Source of the DNA: Streptococcus iniae
GTDB taxonomy: Bacteria; Bacillota; Bacilli; Lactobacillales; Streptococcaceae
Reading direction: 5' to 3'
Assembly: GCF_030732225.1 (NCBI RefSeq)
Contig: NZ_CP132230.1
Location: 896,001 to 960,000 of the forward strand
DNA length: 64,000 nt
Below, in pieces: positions 41,130-48,043 of the stretch; the first letter of the stretch is position 1; each line of letters opens with the position of its first letter. The notes under the pieces were generated by a model. It saw only the letters and a program-made list of their open reading frames with translations. It was not told where the DNA came from and ran no database searches. The translations under genes and the position numbers were made by a program.

Positions 41130-41480
41130 ATGTTAAATATAACGTCAAAATATCCGAAGCAAATGGCTGATGGGTCATTGTCAGGAACAAGTGTCATCAT
41201 TGATGGCACTGATGAACACGCCGGTTGGCACATACCATTGGAATTACCAAAAGAGTATTTAAATACGCCACAAGATGAAGTTATGAAACTTTGTCAGGAA
41301 TTGATTTTTCAAAAATTGGACCCAGCAAAGGCACTGTCTGAGAAATTTAATCAATTTAACGAATTGGTTGAAAAAGCTGACAAAGTGGCTACAACTGGCA
41401 ATCTGGCTGCTATGAAATTAATAGAAATTTTGTATTCGAAAGGTACTATAACCGATGAAGATATTGTTGCACTTAATTAA
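41130..41480 (+). CDS. Small tail-region protein (DUF1366-like)
   Basis: A 116-residue protein (MLNITSKYPKQMADGSLSGT..., LELPKEYLNTPQDEVMKLCQ). The pattern and position between fibre and lysis genes fit DUF1366 proteins of streptococcal phages. Function unknown. Confidence 0.65.
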   Translation: MLNITSKYPKQMADGSLSGTSVIIDGTDEHAGWHIPLELPKEYLNTPQDEVMKLCQELIFQKLDPAKALSEKFNQFNELVEKADKVATTGNLAAMKLIEILYSKGTITDEDIVALN

Positions 41481-41508
41481 ACTCATTTATAAGAAAGAAG
41501 GGATAGAT

Positions 41509-41667
41509 ATGATGATTAAACTTTTTGCAATTAATTTATTTTACGAAAAAACAACATGGACTCAATTTTTGAAACATAAATTTTCTGAATTGATCAATAC
41601 AAAAGTTAAAGAAGAACTTGCACTTATGTGTGACGAAGAAACTCTCAAACGCATTTTGGAAAACTAA
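41509..41667 (+). CDS. Small hypothetical protein
   Basis: A 52-residue basic protein (MMIKLFAINLFYEKTTWTQF...). The start at 41509 or 41512 follows gaaagaaggg. An upstream in-frame start overlaps the previous gene and is less likely. It is common in lysis regions of related phages. Confidence 0.6.
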   Translation: MMIKLFAINLFYEKTTWTQFLKHKFSELINTKVKEELALMCDEETLKRILEN

Positions 41668-41679
41668 AGAGGTAGTTAT

Positions 41680-41946
41680 GTGACAGATTTTATTTACAGC
41701 GCAGTCGGGTTTGTCGTTGGAATCATGACGATTTACAACATGTTTAACTCTAAGTCTATCAAGCAAGCTACTGACATCACATTGTTGCAGTCCGAAGTTG
41801 AACACCTAAAAGTAGATGCTAGACAGTTAAATAGACGTATGGAAACCGTTGAGCAACAGAACCAAACATTGCAAGTTTTGTCAGAGCAAATCAAAAATTT
41901 GACATCAGACATCAACGAAATCAAATCAACATTGAAAGGAAAATAA
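41680..41946 (+). CDS. Membrane-anchored coiled-coil protein of the lysis region
   Basis: An 88-residue protein with GTG start (site aaagagg). An N-terminal membrane segment (FIYSAVGFVVGIMTIYNMF) is followed by a long coiled coil. The topology resembles XhlA-type or holin-accessory proteins, but no firm family match is possible. Confidence 0.65.
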   Translation: MTDFIYSAVGFVVGIMTIYNMFNSKSIKQATDITLLQSEVEHLKVDARQLNRRMETVEQQNQTLQVLSEQIKNLTSDINEIKSTLKGK

Positions 41947-41947
41947 T

Positions 41948-42139
41948 ATGAATATTGAAAAATGGTCAAAAAAAGTCTTAATCAAAACGATTAAAACTAT
42001 GGCGCAGACTGCTGTTGGTCTTATTGGGTCAAGTGTGTTAATCACAGATATTAACTGGCCGACAATGTTATCAGCAGTATTGTTATCAGGACTAACATGT
42101 ATCTTGATGAATGTATCGCAAATCAAAGACGAGGAGTAA
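41948..42139 (+). CDS. Holin (r1t-like)
   Basis: A 63-residue protein with two short membrane segments around TMAQTAVGLIGSSVLITDIN and TMLSAVLLSGLTCILMNV, the pattern of phage r1t holins. It would make the membrane lesion at lysis. It lies just ahead of the endolysin gene. Confidence 0.82.
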   Translation: MNIEKWSKKVLIKTIKTMAQTAVGLIGSSVLITDINWPTMLSAVLLSGLTCILMNVSQIKDEE

Positions 42140-42143
42140 AAAC

Positions 42144-42251
42144 ATGAGAGCAATCACACGATTAGCATTAGTAGTAGCAATTGCAATCTTATATGTGCCT
42201 ATTTCGTTGATTGCTCTTATCGTTTATCCATTTTTTAACAAGGAGAAATAA
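42144..42251 (+). CDS. Tiny membrane protein between holin and endolysin
   Basis: A 35-residue peptide (RAITRLALVVAIAILYVPIS and a short tail) with two closely spaced or one long membrane segment. gaggag precedes it and it ends one base before the endolysin start. It may be a second holin or antiholin. This is inferred from position. Confidence 0.55.
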   Translation: MRAITRLALVVAIAILYVPISLIALIVYPFFNKEK

Positions 42252-42252
42252 T

Positions 42253-42972
42253 ATGACAATAAATACTGAGCAAGCTATTGCTTGGATGGCTGCTAGACAA
42301 GGTAAAGTTACTTACTCAATGGACTACCGAAACGGACCGAGTAGCTACGATTGCTCAAGTTCTGTTTATTTTGCGTTGAGAAGCGCAGGTGCATCTGATA
42401 ATGGTTGGGCAGTAAACACTGAATATATGCACGATTGGTTAATTAAAAATGGTTATGTTTTAATTGCTGAAAATACAAGTTGGATTGCGCAACGTGGTGA
42501 CATATTTATTTGGGGTCAACGTGGAGCATCTGCAGGGGCAGGTGGTCACGCAGGGATTTTTGTTGATGCTGACAATATTATACATTGTAATTATGGGTAT
42601 AATGGCATTACAGTTAACAATCATGATGAAATTTGGTCCTGGAATGGAATGCCATATGTGTATGCGTACAGATACGTTGGTAAACAATCAGAAACACCAA
42701 ATGTTACAACAAGTGCTATATCTCAATTTGAGCATGAGTTAGACGTTAATACACCATTAACTAATAGCAATATGCCATACTATGAAGCAACGCTGTCAGA
42801 AGACTATTATGTTGAGTCAAAACCTGATGCAAATTCAGAGGATAAAGAGTTGCTTGTCGCAGGCACTCGTGTAAGAGTGTATGAAAAAATAAATGGTTGG
42901 TCACGGATCAATCATCCACAATCTGCTCAATGGGTAGAAGATAGCTATCTCATTGACGCTACAGATATGTAA
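42253..42972 (+). CDS. Endolysin (Amidase_5/NlpC-P60-like plus SH3b)
   Basis: A 239-residue peptidoglycan hydrolase. The catalytic domain has Cys34 (GPSSYDCSSSVYF) and His99 (AGAGGHAGIFVDADN), the Amidase_5 pattern seen in streptococcal phage endolysins. The C-terminal part (YYVESKPDANSEDKELLVAG, VRVYEKINGWSRI) is an SH3b wall-binding domain. The start at 42253 with aaggag is preferred over a longer upstream frame. A terminator follows. Confidence 0.9.
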   Translation: MTINTEQAIAWMAARQGKVTYSMDYRNGPSSYDCSSSVYFALRSAGASDNGWAVNTEYMHDWLIKNGYVLIAENTSWIAQRGDIFIWGQRGASAGAGGHAGIFVDADNIIHCNYGYNGITVNNHDEIWSWNGMPYVYAYRYVGKQSETPNVTTSAISQFEHELDVNTPLTNSNMPYYEATLSEDYYVESKPDANSEDKELLVAGTRVRVYEKINGWSRINHPQSAQWVEDSYLIDATDM

Positions 42973-42977
42973 ATGAA

Positions 42978-43006
42978 AACCGCTCTCAATTCGAGGGCGG
43001 TTTTTT
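42978..43006 (+). terminator. Terminator of the late operon
   Basis: AACCGCTCTC and GAGGGCGGTT form a 10-bp stem (one G-U pair) with loop AATTC and a six-T run, directly after the endolysin stop. Confidence 0.9.
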
Positions 43007-43111
43007 GTGTTATTTAAAAGAAACATCTGCATTATCAACACTTGCGATAAGTTTCATTCTAAGCTCACGTCCGATACATTCAAGGATTTAAACTTAATAA
43101 GATATAAGAAA

Positions 43112-43140
43112 ACCCCTCACTAATCAGTGGGGGCTTTTTT
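43112..43140. terminator. Bidirectional terminator between lysis genes and the accessory module
   Basis: CCCTCACT and AGTGGGGG form a stem. A seven-T run follows rightward and a TTTTCTT run leftward. It can end both late phage and minus-strand accessory transcripts. The stretch 43007-43110 holds no gene. Confidence 0.75.
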
Positions 43141-43742
43141 TATTTATTCCAAAATTCTTGTTCCGCATTTTTTCGTGCATGTTCAGCGTCAGCTAATCTT
43201 GCGAATTGGCCAAGATAAACTGTTTTCTTATCAACATTAATAAATGCTTGATATTTACCTTTACGCTTATTGTAATAAACTCCACGCACGCCAGTTGTGC
43301 TTTTAGCAGTCGGTTTTGTCGACTTTAAAGATTCAGGATCTCGTATAGCGTTCATAAATTCTTTTGATGCACCTAGCAAACAACCGCATGATTTCGTGAC
43401 TTCACTTTCGTTTGAATTGAGATATGTGTAATTACCGCAATGCTTGCATTCACAAAGCCAATCGACACGTTGATTTTCACTTTCTTTTTTGACGATAACT
43501 TTAAAATTATCGTTTTCATATCCAATTAAATCTTTATACCTTTTTCTTTTAAGGTCGTCATTTAGACAACCACACGATTTAACTTTTCCGTTTTTTAAAT
43601 GATCACCACGAACAAATGTTATTTTTCCACAGTCGCACATGCAATGCCACAAAACCTTACCATTTTTCGCTCGTTTGCCAACATCACCTAAAACAGTCAA
43701 GCGCTCAAAGCGCCGTCCTGTCAAGTCATTTTTAGCAGTCAT
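43140..43742 (-). CDS. AP2-domain protein with tandem zinc-binding modules
   Basis: A 200-residue protein. Two copies of a cysteine module are present (HCMCDCGKIT..SCGCL, then CECKHCGN..SCGCL). A C-terminal AP2/integrase-like DNA-binding domain follows (TTGVRGVYYNKRKGKYQAFI, KTVYLGQFARLADAEHARKN). Such proteins are relatives of homing endonucleases but no HNH nuclease core is seen. It starts two bases after the upstream 64-residue gene and shares its promoter. Confidence 0.75.
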   Translation of the reverse strand: MTAKNDLTGRRFERLTVLGDVGKRAKNGKVLWHCMCDCGKITFVRGDHLKNGKVKSCGCLNDDLKRKRYKDLIGYENDNFKVIVKKESENQRVDWLCECKHCGNYTYLNSNESEVTKSCGCLLGASKEFMNAIRDPESLKSTKPTAKSTTGVRGVYYNKRKGKYQAFINVDKKTVYLGQFARLADAEHARKNAEQEFWNK

Positions 43743-43743
43743 A

Positions 43744-43938
43744 TTATTTAATTACTGTGCCTTTTTCAGCATATTCTGCAACAAGTTCAGTTACTTCATC
43801 AATTAAATCTTCATTTTTGTCAATGCTCCAAACAATTGTATCAGAACCGTATTGTTTATATAAATCAACTGCTTGTCCCATTGTTTCGACTTGAGTGTTT
43901 AAGTTTTTAGCTTCGTTAGTTACTTCGTAGTTTTTCAT
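43744..43938 (-). CDS. Small acidic protein of the right-end accessory module
   Basis: A 64-residue acidic protein (MKNYEVTNEAKNLNTQVETM...VTELVAEYAEKGTVIK). Its leader (gaggaaaacaaaATG) and the promoter ahead match those of the 123-residue gene of the same module. No family is recognised. The size, acidity and regulated promoter would suit a phage counter-defence protein. This is inference only. Confidence 0.65.
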   Translation of the reverse strand: MKNYEVTNEAKNLNTQVETMGQAVDLYKQYGSDTIVWSIDKNEDLIDEVTELVAEYAEKGTVIK

Positions 43939-43964
43939 TTTGTTTTCCTCTTTTGCTTATTTAT

Positions 43965-44024
43965 TTTATATACTTATTATATACAATATTGTATATAATG
44001 TCAAGCGTTTTTATCAACTTTTTT
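43965..44024. repeat. 60-bp direct repeat, copy 1 (promoter/operator)
   Basis: Identical to 44611-44670. It contains a TTGACA-N17-TATAAT promoter firing leftward and a 24-bp perfect palindrome. It also includes the last codons of the HTH gene. Confidence 0.95.
43976..44004 (-). promoter_or_regulatory. Promoter P1 with 24-bp palindromic operator
   Basis: On the minus strand TTGACA (44004-43999) and TATAAT (43981-43976) are separated by 17 bases, both perfect consensus. The palindrome with half ATTATATACAAT spans 43976-43999, covering the spacer and the whole -10 box. It drives the 64-residue and AP2 genes. Confidence 0.88.
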
Positions 44025-44202
44025 GAATTTCCTCAGAATATTTTGTTAGTTTGCTAGCAACTTCTAGCGATATATTCCCGAGCTTTATTTTGCCATTTTT
44101 TAAAGATGACAATTTTGATTGTGCAACACCTGTACTTTTCGATATTTTATACTGAGTCTCATTTTCCAATAACCATTTTATTTTTTTACTGTCTGCTTTC
44201 AT
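44014..44202 (-). CDS. Small HTH repressor-like protein (Aca/Cro-like)
   Basis: A 62-residue protein whose core is a helix-turn-helix (KIKWLLENETQYKISKSTGV, then AQSKLSSLKNGKIKL). The start at 44202 has aaaggagg; the longer upstream frame has no site. It is the second gene after promoter P2, and its end overlaps promoter P1. It is the obvious candidate to bind the palindromes in both promoters. Confidence 0.78.
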   Translation of the reverse strand: MKADSKKIKWLLENETQYKISKSTGVAQSKLSSLKNGKIKLGNISLEVASKLTKYSEEIQKS

Positions 44203-44216
44203 AATTCCTCCTTTTT

Positions 44217-44588
44217 TTATGCAACAGTAGCATATAATTGAACTGCTTTGATTGCTTGTTTCCAAACATTTGTTGACCACATTTCTTTAGCCATGTCGTC
44301 AACGTAGCGAACTTTTTCTACTGCGGTTACTTCAGCAGTTACGCCAAGTTTACGACAAGCCCAGTCCCAAGCTTTAGCTTCTTCAGAAAGAGGAGCATTA
44401 GCTTCTTTTTCAGCCATTCTTTCAACGATAGCTTTTTCACGACCCCAAGCTTCTTTAAGACAGTCAGAGAAAGTTTTTTGACCATATACTAAAGCAGTAG
44501 CGTATTCATAGTCGCAAGTATCAAAATTATCACTGTTGAACAATGTCCAAGCTTGTGTCATGATTTCTGATTTGTTGTATTTAGCCAT
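44217..44588 (-). CDS. Hypothetical accessory protein, candidate counter-defence
   Basis: A 123-residue protein. It begins MAKYNKSEIMTQAWTLFNSD and has FSDCLKEAWGREKAIVERM, an 'AWxL...CLKEAW' pattern I have seen in small phage and plasmid proteins but cannot tie to a function. The start at 44588 has aagaaagagg. It is the first gene after promoter P2 and is followed by the HTH gene 14 bases later. Confidence 0.65.
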   Translation of the reverse strand: MAKYNKSEIMTQAWTLFNSDNFDTCDYEYATALVYGQKTFSDCLKEAWGREKAIVERMAEKEANAPLSEEAKAWDWACRKLGVTAEVTAVEKVRYVDDMAKEMWSTNVWKQAIKAVQLYATVA

Positions 44589-44610
44589 TTTGTTTTTCCT
44601 CTTTCTTATC

Positions 44611-44670
44611 TTTATATACTTATTATATACAATATTGTATATAATGTCAAGCGTTTTTATCAACTTTTTT
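44611..44670. repeat. 60-bp direct repeat, copy 2 (promoter/operator)
   Basis: Perfectly identical to 43965-44024. The short leaders downstream of both copies are also similar, so a whole promoter-leader unit was duplicated. Confidence 0.95.
44622..44650 (-). promoter_or_regulatory. Promoter P2 with 24-bp palindromic operator
   Basis: The same TTGACA-N17-TATAAT promoter as P1, with palindrome at 44622-44645. It drives the 123-residue gene and the HTH gene. Confidence 0.88.
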
Positions 44671-44792
44671 AAATTATTTTTTACGTCCTCTACAACGGAC
44701 ATTTAGCATAATGGCGGTTATAACGGAAATAAAAATATTAATTATTATATTTAATAGAAGAAAGTTTTTACTAGAATACAAAAAAGCTAACT

Positions 44793-44810
44793 AGTTGTCT
44801 ATTAGTTGTC
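44793..44810. repeat. Arm-type integrase binding repeats, right arm
   Basis: AGTTGTC occurs at 44793 and 44804. It matches the pairs at the integrase end and on the far side of the left core. It lies about 110 bp from the right core. Confidence 0.5.
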
Positions 44811-44852
44811 TCTTATGTAAGAAAGAATAGAAAGGTATAGAAAAGAACAAAA

Positions 44853-44877
44853 CAAAAAACCTTGATTTAACAAGGTT
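44853..44877 (-). terminator. Phage-supplied terminator for ssrA
   Basis: Read leftward, AACCTTG-TTAAAT-CAAGGTT is followed by a T run, about 35 bases after the tmRNA 3' end. It lies inside the prophage, so the phage replaces the host terminator. The displaced counterpart is at 3657-3681. Confidence 0.75.
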
Positions 44878-44909
44878 CTAAGAAGGTTTAGTAAGTTTTA
44901 CGAAATAAA

Positions 44910-44928
44910 GATGGAGCTGGTGGGAGTC
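44910..44928. other. Right prophage attachment site inside ssrA
   Basis: The 19-bp core identical to 3714-3732. It covers the last 17 bases of tmRNA, so integration restores an intact tmRNA 3' end. Confidence 0.9.
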
Positions 44929-45256
44929 GAACCCACGTCCAAACACCTGCCAACATATTTGTCTACAACCATAGGTTATGTATTGATTTAACCCGTCAGG
45001 GACACATAACTCAAGCCACTGATGTGCGAGTCTAAAAATCTCTTAGTAAGGCTCTAGACAAAACCTCACTCGTAGCTTGCTATTTTAAGACTTCTAGCAG
45101 GACACAAGCAATCTTGTAGAAGTCACGCTAACTGGTTATTAAGCAGCTAATGCGTAAGTGTTTGTATTTTTTGCAGTTATATTTAACTGGCATTTTACAT
45201 CTGCCGATGGGTCGCAAAACATGTCTCATAATGCCTGTCGAATCCGTAACAACCCC
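44912..45256 (-). ncRNA. ssrA: tmRNA (SsrA)
   Basis: A 345-nt RNA that rescues stalled ribosomes. The tRNA-like ends are GGGGTTGTT at the 5' side and GGGTTCGACTCCC-ACCAGCTCCA at the 3' side. The tag frame (45174-45139) encodes AKNTNTYALAA followed by TAA, a streptococcal tag. The CCA end is not fully encoded. The phage core lies in the 3' end without changing the sequence needed. Confidence 0.96.
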
Positions 45257-45288
45257 TTAAAAAACAGTAAATTAAACTTTACTAGACT

Positions 45289-45317
45289 AGTATACCAAAA
45301 AAAGTTTCAGATAGCAA
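45289..45317 (-). promoter_or_regulatory. ssrA promoter
   Basis: On the minus strand TTGCTA and TATACT are separated by 17 bases. It lies about 30 bases before the mature 5' end, leaving a short leader for RNase P processing. Confidence 0.65.
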
Positions 45318-45346
45318 AAATCAATTTCTTGTGGTATGATTAAGCT

Positions 45347-45958
45347 ATGAAAATGCACAATTCAAAAGCCTATTCTTTTTTTCAAAAATTATTTAAAGTT
45401 TTAGGGGTTATTGCCTTAATAGGAAGTTTTATTATTGCTTTTTGGCTCTATAAATTAGGAATTCTAAATGATAGCAATGCTTTGAAAGATTTGGTTCATT
45501 ACTATAAGTTTTGGGGGCCGGTTGTCTTTATCATTGTACAGATTTTTCAAATTGTTTTTCCTGTTATACCAGGTGGGATTACGACAGTTGCTGGCTTTCT
45601 AATATTTGGTCCTGTTCAAGGCTTTATTTACAATTACATTGGTATTATAATAGGAAGTTTTATTTTATTTCAGTTGGTTCGGGTTTATGGGAAAAAATTT
45701 ATCTTATTATTTATGGATGACCAAACTTTTTTAAAATATGAAAAAAGATTAGAAACATCAGGTTTCGAAAAATTTTTTATCATCTGTATGGTATCTCCAA
45801 TCTCACCTGCTGATGCTATGGTTATGATTATTGCTCTAACAAATATGTCTTTAAAGCGGTTTATGCAAATTATTGTGATTGCTAAGCCATTCTCAATTAT
45901 CGGCTATAGTTATCTTTTTATTTTTGGTGGAGATGTTATCAGATGGTTTATCAAGTAA
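45347..45958 (+). CDS. TVP38/TMEM64-family membrane protein
   Basis: A 203-residue integral membrane protein of the DedA/SNARE-associated superfamily. Five or so hydrophobic segments are seen. The family signature appears in VIPGGITTVAGFLIFGPVQG and GIIIGSFILFQLVRVYGKKF, then MVSPISPADAMVMII. The family acts in lipid movement in membranes in better studied cases. It is a single gene divergent from ssrA. Confidence 0.88.
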   Translation: MKMHNSKAYSFFQKLFKVLGVIALIGSFIIAFWLYKLGILNDSNALKDLVHYYKFWGPVVFIIVQIFQIVFPVIPGGITTVAGFLIFGPVQGFIYNYIGIIIGSFILFQLVRVYGKKFILLFMDDQTFLKYEKRLETSGFEKFFIICMVSPISPADAMVMIIALTNMSLKRFMQIIVIAKPFSIIGYSYLFIFGGDVIRWFIK

Positions 45959-45960
45959 AA

Positions 45961-45987
45961 AAGGTTGGAAAATGATCCAACCTTTTT
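45961..45987. terminator. Bidirectional terminator
   Basis: AAGGTTGGA and TCCAACCTT form a perfect 9-bp stem. T runs lie on both sides, serving the TVP38 gene and the ABC operon from opposite directions. Confidence 0.85.
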
Positions 45988-46783
45988 ATTGTAAATTCAA
46001 TTTGTGTTTCATGATGAAATGTGTTGCAAAATAGAAAGTGACCAATTCAATAACGGTTTCTCCAAGTAAAACATACATGTAACGATTTCTCAAAAAGTCA
46101 AGATCCATTGTTTCGTTAAAATCAAAACGAAAGAGATTGGTATTGATTTGTGAGAAGAGAATAGTTATAAGAACTGTTATAACTGCATAGGCAATAAAGG
46201 CTTTTAGACCTCGTCTATTGGCAAAAAGTTGACCAATTGAGATTGAAAGGTAAATCATCAGTATGCCTGAAAATGTTGACAAAAGAAGATAGCTAATGCC
46301 AAATCCAGTTAAGTCTAGATTTTCAAGGATGAGTTGTCCCAAATCACGAAAAGCATTTAGGAATTCAGCAACACTTACCTGAGGAATAATTAAAATCAGG
46401 GTTGCGATAACTAAAATAAAGCTATTAAAAATCATGCAAATAAATGATGCCAAAAGTTTAGAGAGAATAAGGTGATGTTCTGATACGGGCAAAGTCATCG
46501 TTAGATAACCTTCACGACCAAAAACATTTTGATTAAAGCGACGAATGATAATGAGTAAAGTAGCTAGGAGTGATCCAGCGATGAGAAAACCAAAAATCAG
46601 TGTCAGTATCATTGGGAGAATATCCGTTGTCCATGATATTTTGGGGTGGGTCTCGTTGACTTTACTAGAAAGCAATTCAAATGTGAATGATAAGATAACT
46701 GCGATAGCAATAATGCTAACATTTAAAGCGAAATACCATTTTCCAATTGATTTAAGTTCATATTTAAATAATTTTCCAAACAT
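45986..46783 (-). CDS. ABC transporter permease
   Basis: A 265-residue membrane protein with about six transmembrane segments (for example WYFALNVSIIAIAVILSFTF and LILTLIFGFLIAGSLLATLL-like stretches). It is the membrane part of an ABC-2-type system. It follows the ATPase gene by nine bases in a GntR-ATPase-permease operon resembling B. subtilis ytrABC. The substrate is unknown; such systems often respond to cell-wall stress. Confidence 0.85.
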   Translation of the reverse strand: MFGKLFKYELKSIGKWYFALNVSIIAIAVILSFTFELLSSKVNETHPKISWTTDILPMILTLIFGFLIAGSLLATLLIIIRRFNQNVFGREGYLTMTLPVSEHHLILSKLLASFICMIFNSFILVIATLILIIPQVSVAEFLNAFRDLGQLILENLDLTGFGISYLLLSTFSGILMIYLSISIGQLFANRRGLKAFIAYAVITVLITILFSQINTNLFRFDFNETMDLDFLRNRYMYVLLGETVIELVTFYFATHFIMKHKLNLQ

Positions 46784-46792
46784 TGTTTTCTC

Positions 46793-47491
46793 CTAGATTT
46801 TGTAAGTTTTTCTGAAGAGAGAATCAATAGATTGCCCCTCATTTTCTCTAAGGTCATCGACATTTCCTGAAATAGCAACTTTACCATTTTTAAGGAAGAT
46901 GGCTTCATCTAAGATAGGTTCAATGTCTGAAATGAGATGTGTAGAGATTAGAACAGAAGCATCCTCACTATAATTGTTGATAATTGTTTTAAGAATATAT
47001 TCTCTTGCGGCAGGGTCAACCCCACCAAGTGGCTCATCTAGGATATATAATTTTGCTTTTCGGCTCATAACAAGAATAATTTGAACTTTTTCCTTATTGC
47101 CTTTAGATAGGTTTTTAAGGCGTTCATCCAAGTCTAAGTTAAGATCTCGAAAGAGACTGTGAGCTTTGTTCTTATTAAAATCAACATAGAAATCATCAAA
47201 ATAATTAATGATATCGCTGATTTTCATCTCTTCTCGAAGATAAGAAGTATCTGGTAAGTATGAAACAATTCTTTTAGTTTCAATTGACGGGCGAAAACCA
47301 TCAATCACGATGTCACCTTTATTTGGTTGTAAGAGGCCGTTAATCATTTTGATTAGGGTTGTTTTACCACAGCCATTAGGTCCGAGGAGTCCGATGATTT
47401 TACCGCTTGGAATGGTGAAGGTGAGGTCATCAATAACCTTTTTTCCTCCATAGGACTTTGAGACGTGGTGTAGTTGTAAGAGTTGTGACAT
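46793..47491 (-). CDS. ABC transporter ATP-binding protein
   Basis: A 232-residue ATPase. Walker A is GPNGCGKTT, the signature is LSKGNKEKVQ, and Walker B with D-loop is LYILDEPLGGVDP. It energises the permease encoded just downstream. It starts one base after the regulator gene, so the three genes form one operon. Confidence 0.93.
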   Translation of the reverse strand: MSQLLQLHHVSKSYGGKKVIDDLTFTIPSGKIIGLLGPNGCGKTTLIKMINGLLQPNKGDIVIDGFRPSIETKRIVSYLPDTSYLREEMKISDIINYFDDFYVDFNKNKAHSLFRDLNLDLDERLKNLSKGNKEKVQIILVMSRKAKLYILDEPLGGVDPAAREYILKTIINNYSEDASVLISTHLISDIEPILDEAIFLKNGKVAISGNVDDLRENEGQSIDSLFRKTYKI

Positions 47492-47492
47492 C

Positions 47493-47861
47493 TTAAGCTT
47501 CCTCCTTTAAAAAGCTCTCTAAAACGGGAATGATTTCAAGGCGATTAAATCCCATTTTTTCCATATTATGACTAAAGGATTGTAATTCGTTTCGAGCTAA
47601 TTCGCGTCTCTTTGTTGCAATTAATTCTTGATCATCCGTAACGTAACGACCAGCAGTGCGCTGAGAATATACCATTCCTTCGCGTTCTAGTTCAGTAAAT
47701 GCCCTTTGCATGGTGTTAGGGTTAACACCAGCTGCTTCAGCAAATTCCCTAACTGTTGGAAGTTGATCGCCACTTTTAATTTCTTGGCTCACGATTTGCA
47801 TCTTGATATGTTGCGCAATTTGAGCATAAATTGGCGATTTTTCATCAAATTTCCAAGACAT
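47493..47861 (-). CDS. GntR-family regulator (YtrA subfamily)
   Basis: A 122-residue repressor. The winged HTH is seen in PIYAQIAQHIKMQIVSQEIK and LPTVREFAEAAGVNPNTMQ, and only a short C-terminal dimer part follows, as in YtrA proteins. It probably represses its own operon through the palindrome overlapping the promoter -10 box at 47894-47913. Confidence 0.9.
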   Translation of the reverse strand: MSWKFDEKSPIYAQIAQHIKMQIVSQEIKSGDQLPTVREFAEAAGVNPNTMQRAFTELEREGMVYSQRTAGRYVTDDQELIATKRRELARNELQSFSHNMEKMGFNRLEIIPVLESFLKEEA

Positions 47862-47893
47862 AGGGTCTCCTCTCTTTATATAAAATTAACTAT

Positions 47894-47934
47894 TGTATCA
47901 TTTAAATAATACAGAAAAAAATGAGAAAAGTCAA
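47894..47934 (-). promoter_or_regulatory. Promoter and palindromic operator of the gntR-ABC operon
   Basis: On the minus strand TTGACT and TATTAT are separated by 17 bases. The 20-bp sequence 47894-47913 is a near-perfect palindrome (TGTAT-N-ATTTAAAT-N-ATACA) that covers the -10 box, the expected site for the GntR protein. Confidence 0.7.
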
Positions 47935-48043
47935 GATAAATGATATTTTCTCATTTTTTGATAAACTCATTCAGAGTAAATAAAATCAGCATCTAAATGG
48001 AATTCATAGTATAATAGAGATACTAATTAAGAAGGAGAGATCC

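Larger units (their letters stand above)
3714..44928. mobile_element. Complete siphovirus prophage integrated in ssrA
   Basis: The two 19-bp cores enclose a full set of modules: lysogeny (minus strand), early replication and recombination, packaging, head, tail, lysis and a terminal accessory module. No structural gene is obviously broken once the two tape-measure introns and the tail-chaperone frameshift are allowed for, so the prophage may be inducible. No known toxin, superantigen or hyaluronidase gene is present. Confidence 0.93.
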
